DNA from: Cellvibrionales bacterium UBA3090
GTDB taxonomy: Bacteria > Pseudomonadota > Gammaproteobacteria > Pseudomonadales > Porticoccaceae
Direction of reading: 5' to 3'
Assembly (NCBI GenBank): GCA_002367235.1
Contig: DFBC01000078.1
Span: 17,700-39,100 of the forward strand
DNA: 21,401 nucleotides
Shown here: positions 14,434-21,401 of the stretch, piece after piece
How positions within the stretch are numbered: position 1 is the stretch's first letter
Layout: every line of letters begins with the position of its first letter
Notes under the pieces: generated by a model
Database searches by the model: none
Told to the model about the DNA's origin: nothing
The model's input: the letters and a program-made list of their open reading frames with translations, nothing else
Translations under genes and position numbers: made by a program

Positions 14434-15594
14434 ATGAAAATAATAATTTATACCTTGTTAAGCTTATTTTTGATGGCTGTTGTCGGCTTTTTTACATTTC
14501 TACCGTCGCGGGTCGATTCAGGAAAAAATCGTGTTGAATTTCGGCCGCCTTATCCAGTTACTGGTGAAATAACACGATTGCATCAGGACTTGGCTATTGT
14601 CGATTTGCATGCAGATACATTGTTGTGGAATAGGGACATTCTCAAACGATCAGAATGGGGGCATGTTGATTTGCCCCGTTTGGTAGAAGGCAATGTCTTG
14701 CTGCAAGTCTTTAGTGTTGTGACAAAAACGCCTCGAAATCTCAATCTCATCAGTAATGATGATAAAAGTGACAGTATTACGTTGCTCGCATTGGCGCAGT
14801 TGTGGCCTTGGAAAGCGCTAGTTAACTTAAATGAGCGGGCTTTATATCAAGCCAATCGTTTACAGCACTATGCGGAGAAATCGTCGGGTTCATTAACTCT
14901 TATTCGATCGGGCAAGGATTTGCAGCATTTTCTTGAGCAGCGCAAAGCTCATAAAAGCATGGTGGCCAGCATGCTCTCTCTTGAAGGCGCGCATGCCCTG
15001 GAAGGTAAGATTGAAAATCTTGATAAATTATACAATGCCGGTTACCGCATTATCGGTTTGGTCCACTTCTTCGATAACGAGGTGGGCGGATCTGCTCATG
15101 GGGTAGATAAATCAGGTTTAACGGGATTTGGGCGTCAACTCATCAAGCAGATGGAAGATCGGCGCATGCTGGTTGATCTGGCGCACGCCTCACCAGAATT
15201 GATTGATGATGTGATGGCCATGGCCACGCGACCAGTTATCGTTACCCATACGGGTATTAAAGGGACGTGCAATAAGTCGAGAAACCTTACCGACCTACAA
15301 ATGCTAAAAATTTCGAAAGCTGGAGGCTTGATCGGTATCGGTTTTTATCCTGTCGCAATATGTGGTCAAAGCCCAGATGATATAGCGCGGGCTGCAAGCT
15401 ATGCTAAAGACTTGGTTGGCATTAAACATATCGCACTAGGCTCGGATTTTGATGGGGCGGTACCCCAGCCCTTTGACGTCACAGGGCTGCCTTTATTAAC
15501 CAAGGCGCTTCTGGCTGAAGGTTTTAGTGAAGAGGAGGTTCGCCTCTTTATGGGGGAAAATGTGATTCAGTTCTTGCTTGCTAACCTTGAATAA
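14434..15594 (+). CDS. Membrane dipeptidase (renal dipeptidase family, peptidase M19)
   Basis: The 386-residue zinc metallopeptidase has an N-terminal membrane anchor or signal (hydrophobic residues about 3-23 after MK, no lipobox), which places the catalytic domain in the periplasm. The M19 metal ligands are visible: H59 and D61 in DLHADTLLW, E184 in SLEGAHAL, H251 in DLAHAS, H272 in THTGIKG and D338 in GSDFDGA. The family hydrolyses dipeptides, including some with D-residues at the C-terminal position; the substrate here is not known. It could recycle dipeptides from peptidoglycan or the medium, which would suit its position upstream of the dcw cluster, but that is inference. The ribosome binding site is weak. 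It is divergent from the PEBP-like lipoprotein. C-terminal end LFMGENVIQFL is typical. Confidence 0.93.
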   Translation: MKIIIYTLLSLFLMAVVGFFTFLPSRVDSGKNRVEFRPPYPVTGEITRLHQDLAIVDLHADTLLWNRDILKRSEWGHVDLPRLVEGNVLLQVFSVVTKTPRNLNLISNDDKSDSITLLALAQLWPWKALVNLNERALYQANRLQHYAEKSSGSLTLIRSGKDLQHFLEQRKAHKSMVASMLSLEGAHALEGKIENLDKLYNAGYRIIGLVHFFDNEVGGSAHGVDKSGLTGFGRQLIKQMEDRRMLVDLAHASPELIDDVMAMATRPVIVTHTGIKGTCNKSRNLTDLQMLKISKAGGLIGIGFYPVAICGQSPDDIARAASYAKDLVGIKHIALGSDFDGAVPQPFDVTGLPLLTKALLAEGFSEEEVRLFMGENVIQFLLANLE

Positions 15595-15901
15595 TTATCA
15601 TCGCAAACGACCATCAGAGTATGCTCGGTTATCTGCCGGTATCGAGCCCATTGTTTTTGTTAATTCAGCGCCCCGCTCTTTCTTTTTGGCGGAGTTTGTG
15701 GTCAAAAAACGATCAGCTCGTTTAATAAGTTTGTTTTTTTATATCAAAAATGTCTTTCAGTTAATGTAATACTTTAACTGATATTTGTAGCAATATGTTT
15801 TTCCTCGCTATCTATTTTTCGTCGCGTTGTCTTTTTGTTCTTCGCTCGCAAGTTATTGAGTTTTAGGAACATTTTTCCTGATTGCACACCCCTTTTTTGC
15901 C
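15595..15901. other. AT-rich non-coding spacer between the dipeptidase gene and the mra promoter
   Basis: About 307 bp without a convincing gene; short frames here have no recognisable protein and no good ribosome binding site. It holds two hairpins. AAACGA/TCGTTT (15707-15712 with 15718-15723) is followed ten bases later by a seven-T run (15734-15740) and may be a weak dipeptidase terminator. TCAGTTAA/TTAACTGA (15757-15764 with 15774-15781) has no T-run. T-rich tracts are frequent from 15780 to 15900. Confidence 0.5.
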
Positions 15902-15929
15902 TTGACTTTGGCTTTTCTGAGCATATAGT
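15902..15929 (+). promoter_or_regulatory. Pmra promoter of the dcw cluster
   Basis: TTGACT (15902-15907) and TATAGT (15924-15929) with a 16-bp spacer match sigma-70 consensus at five of six positions each. They lie about 60 bp upstream of the mraZ ATG and immediately upstream of the MraZ operator repeats, so the operator overlaps the expected transcription start. This is the equivalent of the E. coli mraZ promoter. Confidence 0.78.
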
Positions 15930-15937
15930 GACAAAAG

Positions 15938-15962
15938 TGGGGAAAAGTGGGGCAAAGTGGTT
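15938..15962 (+). promoter_or_regulatory. MraZ operator (10-bp-spaced TGGGN repeats)
   Basis: TGGGG at 15938-15942 and 15948-15952 and TGGTT at 15958-15962 have an exact 10-bp period, with A-rich five-base spacers ending in AG. Tandem TGGGN repeats separated by five bases are the known binding site of MraZ, which represses its own cluster. The third repeat is degenerate. The position just downstream of the -10 box fits repression. Confidence 0.8.
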
Positions 15963-15989
15963 TTTGCTCTCAACATAATTAATTGGGCG

Positions 15990-16451
15990 ATGGCATTGTT
16001 TAGGGGAAATAACGAAATCAACATGGATGCCAAGGGGCGAATGGCTATTCCCTCTCGGTACCGCGATGCCCTGGATCCCTCTCGTGGTGGTTGTCTGGTC
16101 GCTACGATTGATATACAAGATAAATGCCTGTTGATCTACCCCCTACATGAATGGGAAAAGGTTGAGGCTCAGATCGCCGAGTTGCCTTCATTCAATCCTA
16201 CCACTCGAAAACTGCAGAGAATTCTCATTGGACATGCTCGCGAAATGGAACTGGACGGCAATGGGCGTGTTTTGATTCCAACAGAGTTGCGACAGTACGC
16301 GCAGCTGGAGAAAAAAGTGATGCTGGTTGGACAGCGGCACCGTTTTGAATTGTGGAGTGAAGAAAACTGGAACGCGGGAAGAGAGGAGTGGCTGGCTGTG
16401 ACCAGTGGTGATCTTGAAATCCCGGAAGAAATGCAGTCCCTATCACTTTAA
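15990..16451 (+). CDS. mraZ: MraZ, transcriptional regulator of the dcw cluster
   Basis: From ATG 15990 the protein has 153 residues and opens MALFRGNNEINMDAKGRMAI. It contains two SpoVT-AbrB-like halves, each with the D-x-x-x-R core (DAKGRMAIPSRYR at about 12-24 and DGNGRVLIPTELR at about 88-100), and the family segment QRILIGHAREMELD. MraZ forms a ring-shaped oligomer that binds the TGGGN repeats and represses mraZ, rsmH and the genes behind them. An earlier ATG (15957) would place the start inside the operator repeats and add 11 residues unlike any MraZ, so 15990 is preferred, though its ribosome binding site (GGGCG) is close and weak. rsmH follows after 17 bp. Confidence 0.95.
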   Translation: MALFRGNNEINMDAKGRMAIPSRYRDALDPSRGGCLVATIDIQDKCLLIYPLHEWEKVEAQIAELPSFNPTTRKLQRILIGHAREMELDGNGRVLIPTELRQYAQLEKKVMLVGQRHRFELWSEENWNAGREEWLAVTSGDLEIPEEMQSLSL

Positions 16452-16468
16452 TACTTGGGTAAGAGTAT

Positions 16469-17404
16469 ATGTCTGTACAGGGCGAGCACGAAACCGTTTT
16501 ACTCAATGAGGCAGTAGCTGCGCTTGTCACTGATCCGGGTGGACTTTATGTGGATGGCACCTTTGGCCGAGGCGGCCATTCATCTCTAATTTTAGCCAGT
16601 TTAAATAAAGCTGGCTCATTAATCGCGATAGATAAAGACCCCGATGCTTGTTCGGTAGGGCAGCAAAAGTTTGCAGCGGACACGCGGTTTGAGATTGTTC
16701 AGGCCTCTTTTGCTGAGCTCGCTGATTTGGTTGCGGCGCGAGATATGACCGGGTCTGTGAGCGGTGTATTGCTTGACCTGGGCGTTTCATCTCCTCAGCT
16801 GGATAACCCCGAGCGAGGTTTTAGTTTCTTGCGAGATGGCCCGCTGGATATGCGAATGGATCCCGATTCTGGTGTCAGTGCCGCGGATTGGCTGGCATCT
16901 GCTGAAGAGAAAGAGATCAGTCGAGTGTTGAGGGATTATGGTGAGGAGCGTTATGCGCGGCGAATTGCGCGGGCAATTGTTGAGGCTCGAAAAGAGACTC
17001 CGATTACCCGCACGGCGCAGCTGGCCTCTATTGTCAAAGAGGCCAACCCGGCATGGGAAAAAGGCAAACACCCGGCAACAAGAGCATTTCAAGGTATCCG
17101 AATTTATATCAACAAGGAGCTGGAAGATCTTGAGAAAGCATTGGCGGGCGTGGTCGATGTATTGGCCAAGGGGGGGCGTTTGGTAGTGATTAGTTTTCAC
17201 TCCCTCGAAGACCGTATTGTTAAGCGTTTTATTCGGGAGCAGGAGCGAGGAAAGCCGCTGCCCAAAGGCTTTCCGATTATGGAGAAAGATATTGTTCGCC
17301 GGATGCGCTCTGTGGGCAAAGCAGTTAAGCCCGGAGGTGATGAGGTTTCGGTAAATGTGCGTGCTAGGAGTGCCGTGATGAGAGTCGCTGAGAAGGTGGC
17401 TTAG
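16469..17404 (+). CDS. rsmH: 16S rRNA (cytosine-1402-N4)-methyltransferase RsmH
   Basis: The 311-residue protein has the RsmH (MraW) order of motifs: HETVLLNEAV at the N-terminus, the SAM site YVDGTFGRGGHSSLIL (about 28-43), LLDLGVSSPQLDNPERGFSF (about 104-123) with GPLDMRMD next, the inserted helical domain with TRAFQGIRIYINKEL, and the closing VVISFHSLEDRIVKRF. It N4-methylates C1402 of 16S rRNA, the base also 2'-O-methylated by RsmI. Length matches E. coli (313). It is the second gene of the dcw cluster. ftsL starts two bases after its TAG, so the two are likely coupled. Confidence 0.98.
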   Translation: MSVQGEHETVLLNEAVAALVTDPGGLYVDGTFGRGGHSSLILASLNKAGSLIAIDKDPDACSVGQQKFAADTRFEIVQASFAELADLVAARDMTGSVSGVLLDLGVSSPQLDNPERGFSFLRDGPLDMRMDPDSGVSAADWLASAEEKEISRVLRDYGEERYARRIARAIVEARKETPITRTAQLASIVKEANPAWEKGKHPATRAFQGIRIYINKELEDLEKALAGVVDVLAKGGRLVVISFHSLEDRIVKRFIREQERGKPLPKGFPIMEKDIVRRMRSVGKAVKPGGDEVSVNVRARSAVMRVAEKVA

Positions 17405-17406
17405 GC

Positions 17407-17697
17407 GTGGGACTTGGTGGGCGGTCAGCAACACGTGTTGGCTGGATGTTACCGGTGGTGTGGCTGGCGGTCATTATGTCGGCAATATCCGTTGTTTACG
17501 TTAGTCATCTGTGTCGGGAGCTTTATAGCGAGCTGTCGAGCCTGGAGCAGGAGGCTAATGCATTGCAGGTGGAGTGGGGAAGATACTTGTTAGAGCAGAG
17601 TTCTTGGGCATCGTTGAGTCGTGTTGAGCAGTTGGCAGAGAGTCGTCTGGATATGCGAGTGCCGAGAGCGGAAGAAATTGTTGTGGTTCGACCATAG
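17407..17697 (+). CDS. ftsL: Cell division protein FtsL
   Basis: This small bitopic protein of 96 residues has a short cytoplasmic N-terminus (about 1-12), one membrane helix (about 13-33, MLPVVWLAVIMSAISVVYVS) and a periplasmic coiled coil rich in Leu/Glu (about 36-65). It ends in the FtsL-typical RVEQLAESRLDMRVPRAEEI segment. FtsL forms a complex with FtsB and FtsQ and activates FtsWI septal synthesis; the sequence is poorly conserved, so identification rests on size, topology, ending and position between rsmH and ftsI. The start is a GTG at 17407, two bases after the rsmH stop; no ATG is available upstream of the membrane helix. Confidence 0.93.
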   Translation: MGLGGRSATRVGWMLPVVWLAVIMSAISVVYVSHLCRELYSELSSLEQEANALQVEWGRYLLEQSSWASLSRVEQLAESRLDMRVPRAEEIVVVRP

Positions 17698-17717
17698 AAG
17701 GTCTGGATGAGAGCTAA

Positions 17718-19457
17718 GTGAGAGAGAAGCAGAGCAAATTAACAATTTCTCGTTGGCGCTACCTGTTGCTGGTTGCGGTGCTGTTTGTGCTGCCAGTTGC
17801 TGCTCTCTGGCATATAGCTGGGCTCCAGGTTTTGGTTGATGTCGATAAGGGGTTTCAGTTTTTGCAGGGGCAAGGCCAGGCTCGGACTGTGCGGACAGAA
17901 TCAATACCTGCTTATCGAGGGGTGATTACCGATAGCCGAGGCGAGCCGTTAGCGGTCAGTACGCCAGTGGTCACTTTGTGGGCTAACCCGCAGGTGATTG
18001 ATGGTGCTTCTGAGGGGCTTTCTGAGTTGGCGAAAAGCCTGTCAATGAGTCTGGATGAGTTGCAACAGCGCTTGTCGCGCTACGCCGGTAAAGAGTTTAT
18101 GTATCTGGCTCGCCAGGTGACGCCCGAGAAAGCTCAAGAAGTGCTGGGCCTGGAAATACCCGGTGTCTATGGCCAGGGCGAATACAAACGTTTTTATCCT
18201 GCTGGTGAGGTTACGTCTCAGTTGGTGGGTTTTACGAATATTGATGATCGTGGCCAAGAGGGTATGGAGTTGGCATTTGACGAGCTCCTTACCGGTGTTC
18301 CCGGTGCCAAGAAAGTACTCAAGGATTTAAAAGGACGGGTGATTAAGGATCTGGCCTTAGTGCGAAGTGAAAAGTCTGGAGAGAACTTGGCGCTCAGCAT
18401 TGATTTGAGATTGCAATATACAGCCTACCGGGAGTTGAAAGCTGCCGTGGCTAAGCATCAGGCAGCCTCTGGCTCTGTCGTCATGCTCGATGTCCGAACC
18501 GGTGAGATTTTGGCGATGGCCAATCAGCCGTCATTTAACCCAAACGACCGCAGCCAGCTGAGCTCTGATGCGCTGCGTAATCGAGCCGTGACAGATATTG
18601 TTGAGCCAGGTTCAACCATGAAGCCTTTTACTGTATTGGCTGCGCTGGAAAGTGGGAAGTTTGTTCCTGAGACCGTGATTGATACCAATCCTGGGTACAT
18701 TCAGGTAGGAAGAAAAACTTTTCTTGACCATAGAAACTATGGGCTCATTGATTTGACAACACTGCTGATGAAGTCGAGTCAGGTGGGCACCACTAAGTTG
18801 GCGCTAGAGTTAGAGCCGACCCATTTGCGAGATATGTTTTCCCGCATGGGTTTAGGGGATAGCCCGGGAACGGGGTTTCCTGGGGAAAGCCCTGGGAGCT
18901 TGCCGGAGCATAGACGCTGGAGGCCTGTAGAACGGGCTAATTTTGCATTTGGGTATGGGTTGTCGGCCACGGCATTACAGCTGGCTCAGGCTTATGCTGT
19001 GTTGGCTCGCGACGGGGAGAAAAAGCCGGTGTCTCTGCTAAAAGTGAGTGAGGTACCCGAGGGTGAGCAGGTTGTTGATCCCCAGCTTGCCTCTAGGCTT
19101 AGGCAAATGATGACCAGTGTGACCCACTCCGGGGGCACGGCAACACGCGCTGCCATTCCTTCTTATGAGGTCGCGGGTAAGACGGGTACATCGCATAAAG
19201 TGGGTAAAGCGGGGTACGAAAAAAATCGCTATGTTGCCCTCTTCGCAGGGATGGTTCCAGCGGACAACCCTAGGTTGGTCACGGTTGTGATTATTAACGA
19301 TCCCCGGGGTAAAAAATATTTTGGTGGAGAGGTTGCGGCCCCGGTCTTTGCAACGGTCACAGCGGATGCATTGAGAATGCTAAAAATCCCCCCCAAGGTG
19401 AAAAGTACGGAACAGGTTGTAGTGCTAGAGCAAGGCAAGCCAGGGGGTGCTACGTGA
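17718..19457 (+). CDS. ftsI: Peptidoglycan D,D-transpeptidase FtsI (PBP3)
   Basis: The 579-residue septal class B penicillin-binding protein cross-links septal peptidoglycan with FtsW. It has a short basic N-terminus, a membrane anchor (about 14-36, LLLVAVLFVLPVAALWHIAG), the pedestal domain (about 60-230, including IPAYRGVITDSRGEPLAVST) and the transpeptidase domain. Active-site motifs: S299-T-M-K302 in EPGSTMKPFT and K488-T-G490 in AGKTGTSHKVG are canonical. The second motif reads K-S353-S354-Q355-V-G, so the usual SxN asparagine is a glutamine (CAG). The start is GTG 17718; the upstream ATG (17707) meets a TGA after three more codons. The stop TGA overlaps the murE ATG by one base. Confidence 0.97.
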   Translation: MREKQSKLTISRWRYLLLVAVLFVLPVAALWHIAGLQVLVDVDKGFQFLQGQGQARTVRTESIPAYRGVITDSRGEPLAVSTPVVTLWANPQVIDGASEGLSELAKSLSMSLDELQQRLSRYAGKEFMYLARQVTPEKAQEVLGLEIPGVYGQGEYKRFYPAGEVTSQLVGFTNIDDRGQEGMELAFDELLTGVPGAKKVLKDLKGRVIKDLALVRSEKSGENLALSIDLRLQYTAYRELKAAVAKHQAASGSVVMLDVRTGEILAMANQPSFNPNDRSQLSSDALRNRAVTDIVEPGSTMKPFTVLAALESGKFVPETVIDTNPGYIQVGRKTFLDHRNYGLIDLTTLLMKSSQVGTTKLALELEPTHLRDMFSRMGLGDSPGTGFPGESPGSLPEHRRWRPVERANFAFGYGLSATALQLAQAYAVLARDGEKKPVSLLKVSEVPEGEQVVDPQLASRLRQMMTSVTHSGGTATRAAIPSYEVAGKTGTSHKVGKAGYEKNRYVALFAGMVPADNPRLVTVVIINDPRGKKYFGGEVAAPVFATVTADALRMLKIPPKVKSTEQVVVLEQGKPGGAT

Positions 19458-20965
19458 TGGTGCTATCGAAAAGGCCTGCTCGGCGTACGTTGCAACAACT
19501 GTTGCCCGATGTGGTTATGAGTCCTGAGCTGGCTGAGATGCCGGTGAGCGGGATATGTCTGGATAGTCGTTCAGTGGGATCCGGTGATGTATTTGTTGCG
19601 GTCTCAGGTGTTGAGCATGACGGGCGAAACTATATCGATCAGGCGATTGCATCTGGAGCGGCTGCTGTTTTGGCCGAGGCTCAAGGACTCAGAACCGAGC
19701 GACATAATGTGATTGCGGTGAAAGACCTCAATTTGCAGTTAAGTGATATTGCCGGACGTTTTTTCGGAAACCCTTCCGATCATTTGGTGTTAACGGGTGT
19801 TACGGGTACCAATGGCAAGACGACCTGTAGCCAGTTGTTGGCGCAATTGTTCGGCTTGCTGGGAGAAACCGCCGGGGTGGTGGGAACCCTTGGTTATGGT
19901 GTGATTTCTTCTGATAAAACCAGCATGACAGATACCGGTATGACGACGCCGGACGCAATTACGGTTCAGTCTATTTTGTCAGATTTTGTTGCCGAAGGGG
20001 TGGGGCGAGTGGCTATGGAGGTGTCTTCCCATAGCCTTGATCAGGCCCGGGTCAAAGGGCTGTCGTTCCATACTGCGATTTTTACCAATTTAAGCCGAGA
20101 TCATTTGGATTACCACGGTGACTTGGTCAGTTATGCGGGGGCTAAAATGCAATTGTTTGCTATGCCCGGTCTGATCAATGCGGTGATTAACATAGATGAT
20201 CCGGTGGGTGCCGAGATTGCTTTGCAGTTACCTCCAACCGTCAACCTTTGCAGTTATTCCCTGGTAAATGCTAACGCATCGCTCTATGCCAAAGAGGCTG
20301 TGGCATCAGCTAAAGGCACTCGCGCCACGCTTCAAACCCCATGGGGTGAAGGAGAACTGAACAGCGCGTTGTTGGGCAGGTTTAATCTTCAGAATTTGCT
20401 GGCGGTGATCGGTGCAGCCTGTTGTCAGGGGCTGGATTTAGTCGATGTATTAAATGTGCTGCCTCAATTGAAGCCGGTGCCTGGGCGTATGGAGCTGGTC
20501 GGCGGTGATGCCGGTGGCGGTCCGCAGGTGGTGGTTGATTATGCCCATACTCCCGATGCTCTTGAGAAAGTATTGGCGACGTTGCAAGAGCATTGTTCGG
20601 GTCAGCTGTGGTGTGTGTTTGGATGTGGTGGTGACAGGGATCGCGGCAAGCGGCCCGAGATGGGTGCCATCGCCAGCCGCTATGCCGACAGCGTGATTAT
20701 TACCAATGACAACCCTCGAAGTGAGTCAGCGGAGAGCATTGCCGAAGATATTCGTGAGGGAATCGCTGGTGGGTCGACGGTAATTACGTGCCTGGATAGG
20801 GCGGAGGCTATTCGCCTTGCGGTTGATGGCGCAGATGTGGGCGACATTGTTCTGATTGCTGGAAAGGGTCATGAGAGCTATCAGTTGCTCGGTGCAGAGC
20901 GTCTACCATTCAGTGATCAGGTGCAAGCGAGATTGGCGTTACGCCAGCGTGGAGGGTCGAAATGA
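19457..20965 (+). CDS. murE: UDP-N-acetylmuramoyl-L-alanyl-D-glutamate--2,6-diaminopimelate ligase MurE
   Basis: The 502-residue Mur ligase (503 from GTG 19454) adds meso-diaminopimelate to the UDP-MurNAc-dipeptide in the cytoplasm. Motifs: SGICLDSRSVGSGDVFVAVS (N-domain uridine site), the P-loop GVTGTNGKTT (K121), MTTPDAITVQ, the Mg-site region AMEVSSHSLDQARV, VVDYAHTPDALEKVL, and D418-N-P-R421 followed by SESAE. The DNPR tetrapeptide is the diagnostic for mDAP rather than lysine, as expected for a Gram-negative. An AGGGGG ribosome binding site (19442-19447) serves either start; the ATG at 19457 overlaps the ftsI TGA. The TGA of murE overlaps the murF ATG (ATGA), so translation is coupled. 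Confidence 0.98.
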   Translation: MVLSKRPARRTLQQLLPDVVMSPELAEMPVSGICLDSRSVGSGDVFVAVSGVEHDGRNYIDQAIASGAAAVLAEAQGLRTERHNVIAVKDLNLQLSDIAGRFFGNPSDHLVLTGVTGTNGKTTCSQLLAQLFGLLGETAGVVGTLGYGVISSDKTSMTDTGMTTPDAITVQSILSDFVAEGVGRVAMEVSSHSLDQARVKGLSFHTAIFTNLSRDHLDYHGDLVSYAGAKMQLFAMPGLINAVINIDDPVGAEIALQLPPTVNLCSYSLVNANASLYAKEAVASAKGTRATLQTPWGEGELNSALLGRFNLQNLLAVIGAACCQGLDLVDVLNVLPQLKPVPGRMELVGGDAGGGPQVVVDYAHTPDALEKVLATLQEHCSGQLWCVFGCGGDRDRGKRPEMGAIASRYADSVIITNDNPRSESAESIAEDIREGIAGGSTVITCLDRAEAIRLAVDGADVGDIVLIAGKGHESYQLLGAERLPFSDQVQARLALRQRGGSK

Positions 20966-21401
20966 TGCATGACTTCACGCTGTCGCACGTGGCGCAATCG
21001 TTCGGTGGCACATTGATGTATCCCGACTGCCAGTTTGGCACCGTAGCTACGGATACACGCCAGATAGATGAAGGGCAGTTGTTTGTCGCTTTAAAAGGTG
21101 AGCGTTTTGATGCTCACCAGTTTTTACCGGAGGTGGCGACACGGGCTTGTGGGATGGTGGTTGAGCGACCAGTTAAAGATATTAATGTGCCTCAGTGGGT
21201 CGTGCCCGATACAACAGCGGCATTGGGGCAAATAGCCCTGCTCAATCGGCAAGCTTTTACCGGCCCATTGATTGCGGTGACCGGTAGCAGCGGAAAGACA
21301 ACCGTTAAAGAAATGATTGCCGCCATTCTTCGCGAATCTGGCGACGTGTTGGCGACAAAGGGGAATTTGAATAACCAGATTGGTGTCCCGATGACGCTTT
21401 T
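20962..21401 (+). CDS. murF: UDP-N-acetylmuramoyl-tripeptide--D-alanyl-D-alanine ligase MurF, N-terminal part (3' end beyond the window)
   Basis: I translated 146 codons from ATG 20962 to the window edge. The protein opens MMHDFTLSHVAQSFGGTLMY and shows the MurF N-domain segment TDTRQIDEGQLFVALKGERFDAH, which binds the UDP-sugar substrate. The ATP P-loop AVTGSSGKTTVKEM (about 111-124) and the MurF-specific TKGNLNNQIGVPMTL at the end of the window follow. MurF joins D-Ala-D-Ala to the UDP-MurNAc-tripeptide, the step after MurE. The start overlaps the murE stop as ATGA, with GGAGGG five bases ahead; the second ATG (20965) is an alternative. mraY would be expected next. Confidence 0.97.
   Translation, partial: MMHDFTLSHVAQSFGGTLMYPDCQFGTVATDTRQIDEGQLFVALKGERFDAHQFLPEVATRACGMVVERPVKDINVPQWVVPDTTAALGQIALLNRQAFTGPLIAVTGSSGKTTVKEMIAAILRESGDVLATKGNLNNQIGVPMTL

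Noticed and set aside
15578..15769. Short plus-strand frame of 63 codons after the dipeptidase gene
   Set aside because: It has no good ribosome binding site, overlaps the dipeptidase end and resembles no family; the region looks like AT-rich spacer.
15957..15989. Longer mraZ start adding 11 residues
   Set aside because: It begins inside the third operator repeat, and the extra residues match no MraZ; the ATG at 15990 gives the usual M-x-x-F-R-G opening.

Overview
The window looks like a chromosomal segment of a gammaproteobacterium, probably a marine Pseudomonadales/Cellvibrionales-type lineage. The grounds are the Pseudomonas-like gene order, the meso-diaminopimelate-type MurE, a class A RNase P RNA very close to that of E. 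coli, and Lol-type lipoproteins. The taxonomic guess is inference from synteny and protein character, not from a database match. No mobile element, CRISPR array, tRNA or phage gene was seen.

Layout: (1) 1-2724: the start of zapG (minus, cut by the window edge), then zapE, then the rplM-rpsI ribosomal operon with a good promoter, a structured leader and a strong terminator. (2) 2768-6252: the respiratory bc1 operon. petA (Rieske) overlaps a single 677-codon gene in which cytochrome b and cytochrome c1 are fused; sspA and an intrinsic terminator follow. (3) 6295-7972: sspB and a biosynthetic-type thiolase, closed by a terminator shared with the convergent operon. (4) 7985-11457, minus strand: lpoA-yraN-diaA-dolP, an envelope/replication operon. 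(5) 11472-13675: rsmI, a solitary ParA-like ATPase on the minus strand, and rnpB. (6) 13707-15594: a divergent pair, a PEBP-like lipoprotein and an M19 membrane dipeptidase, around a perfect 19-bp palindrome. (7) 15902-21401: the start of the division/cell-wall (dcw) cluster, mraZ-rsmH-ftsL-ftsI-murE-murF (murF cut by the edge), with a clear promoter and an MraZ operator of 10-bp-spaced repeats.

The backbone zapE, rplM-rpsI, petABC, sspAB, dolP-diaA-yraN-lpoA, rsmI, rnpB, mraZ-rsmH is the order known from Pseudomonas. Against it this genome has added a thiolase, a ParA-like gene, and the lipoprotein/dipeptidase pair. Functional links are visible. RsmI and RsmH modify the same 16S rRNA nucleotide. 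LpoA and FtsI both serve septal or lateral peptidoglycan synthesis, and MurE and MurF supply the precursor. ZapE and ZapG are division-associated. SspA and SspB couple stress transcription to ClpXP proteolysis.

Most worth a second look: the fused cytochrome b/c1 gene with its internal signal sequence, the FtsI SxN motif changed to SSQ, the orphan ParA, and palindromes in two divergent intergenic regions.
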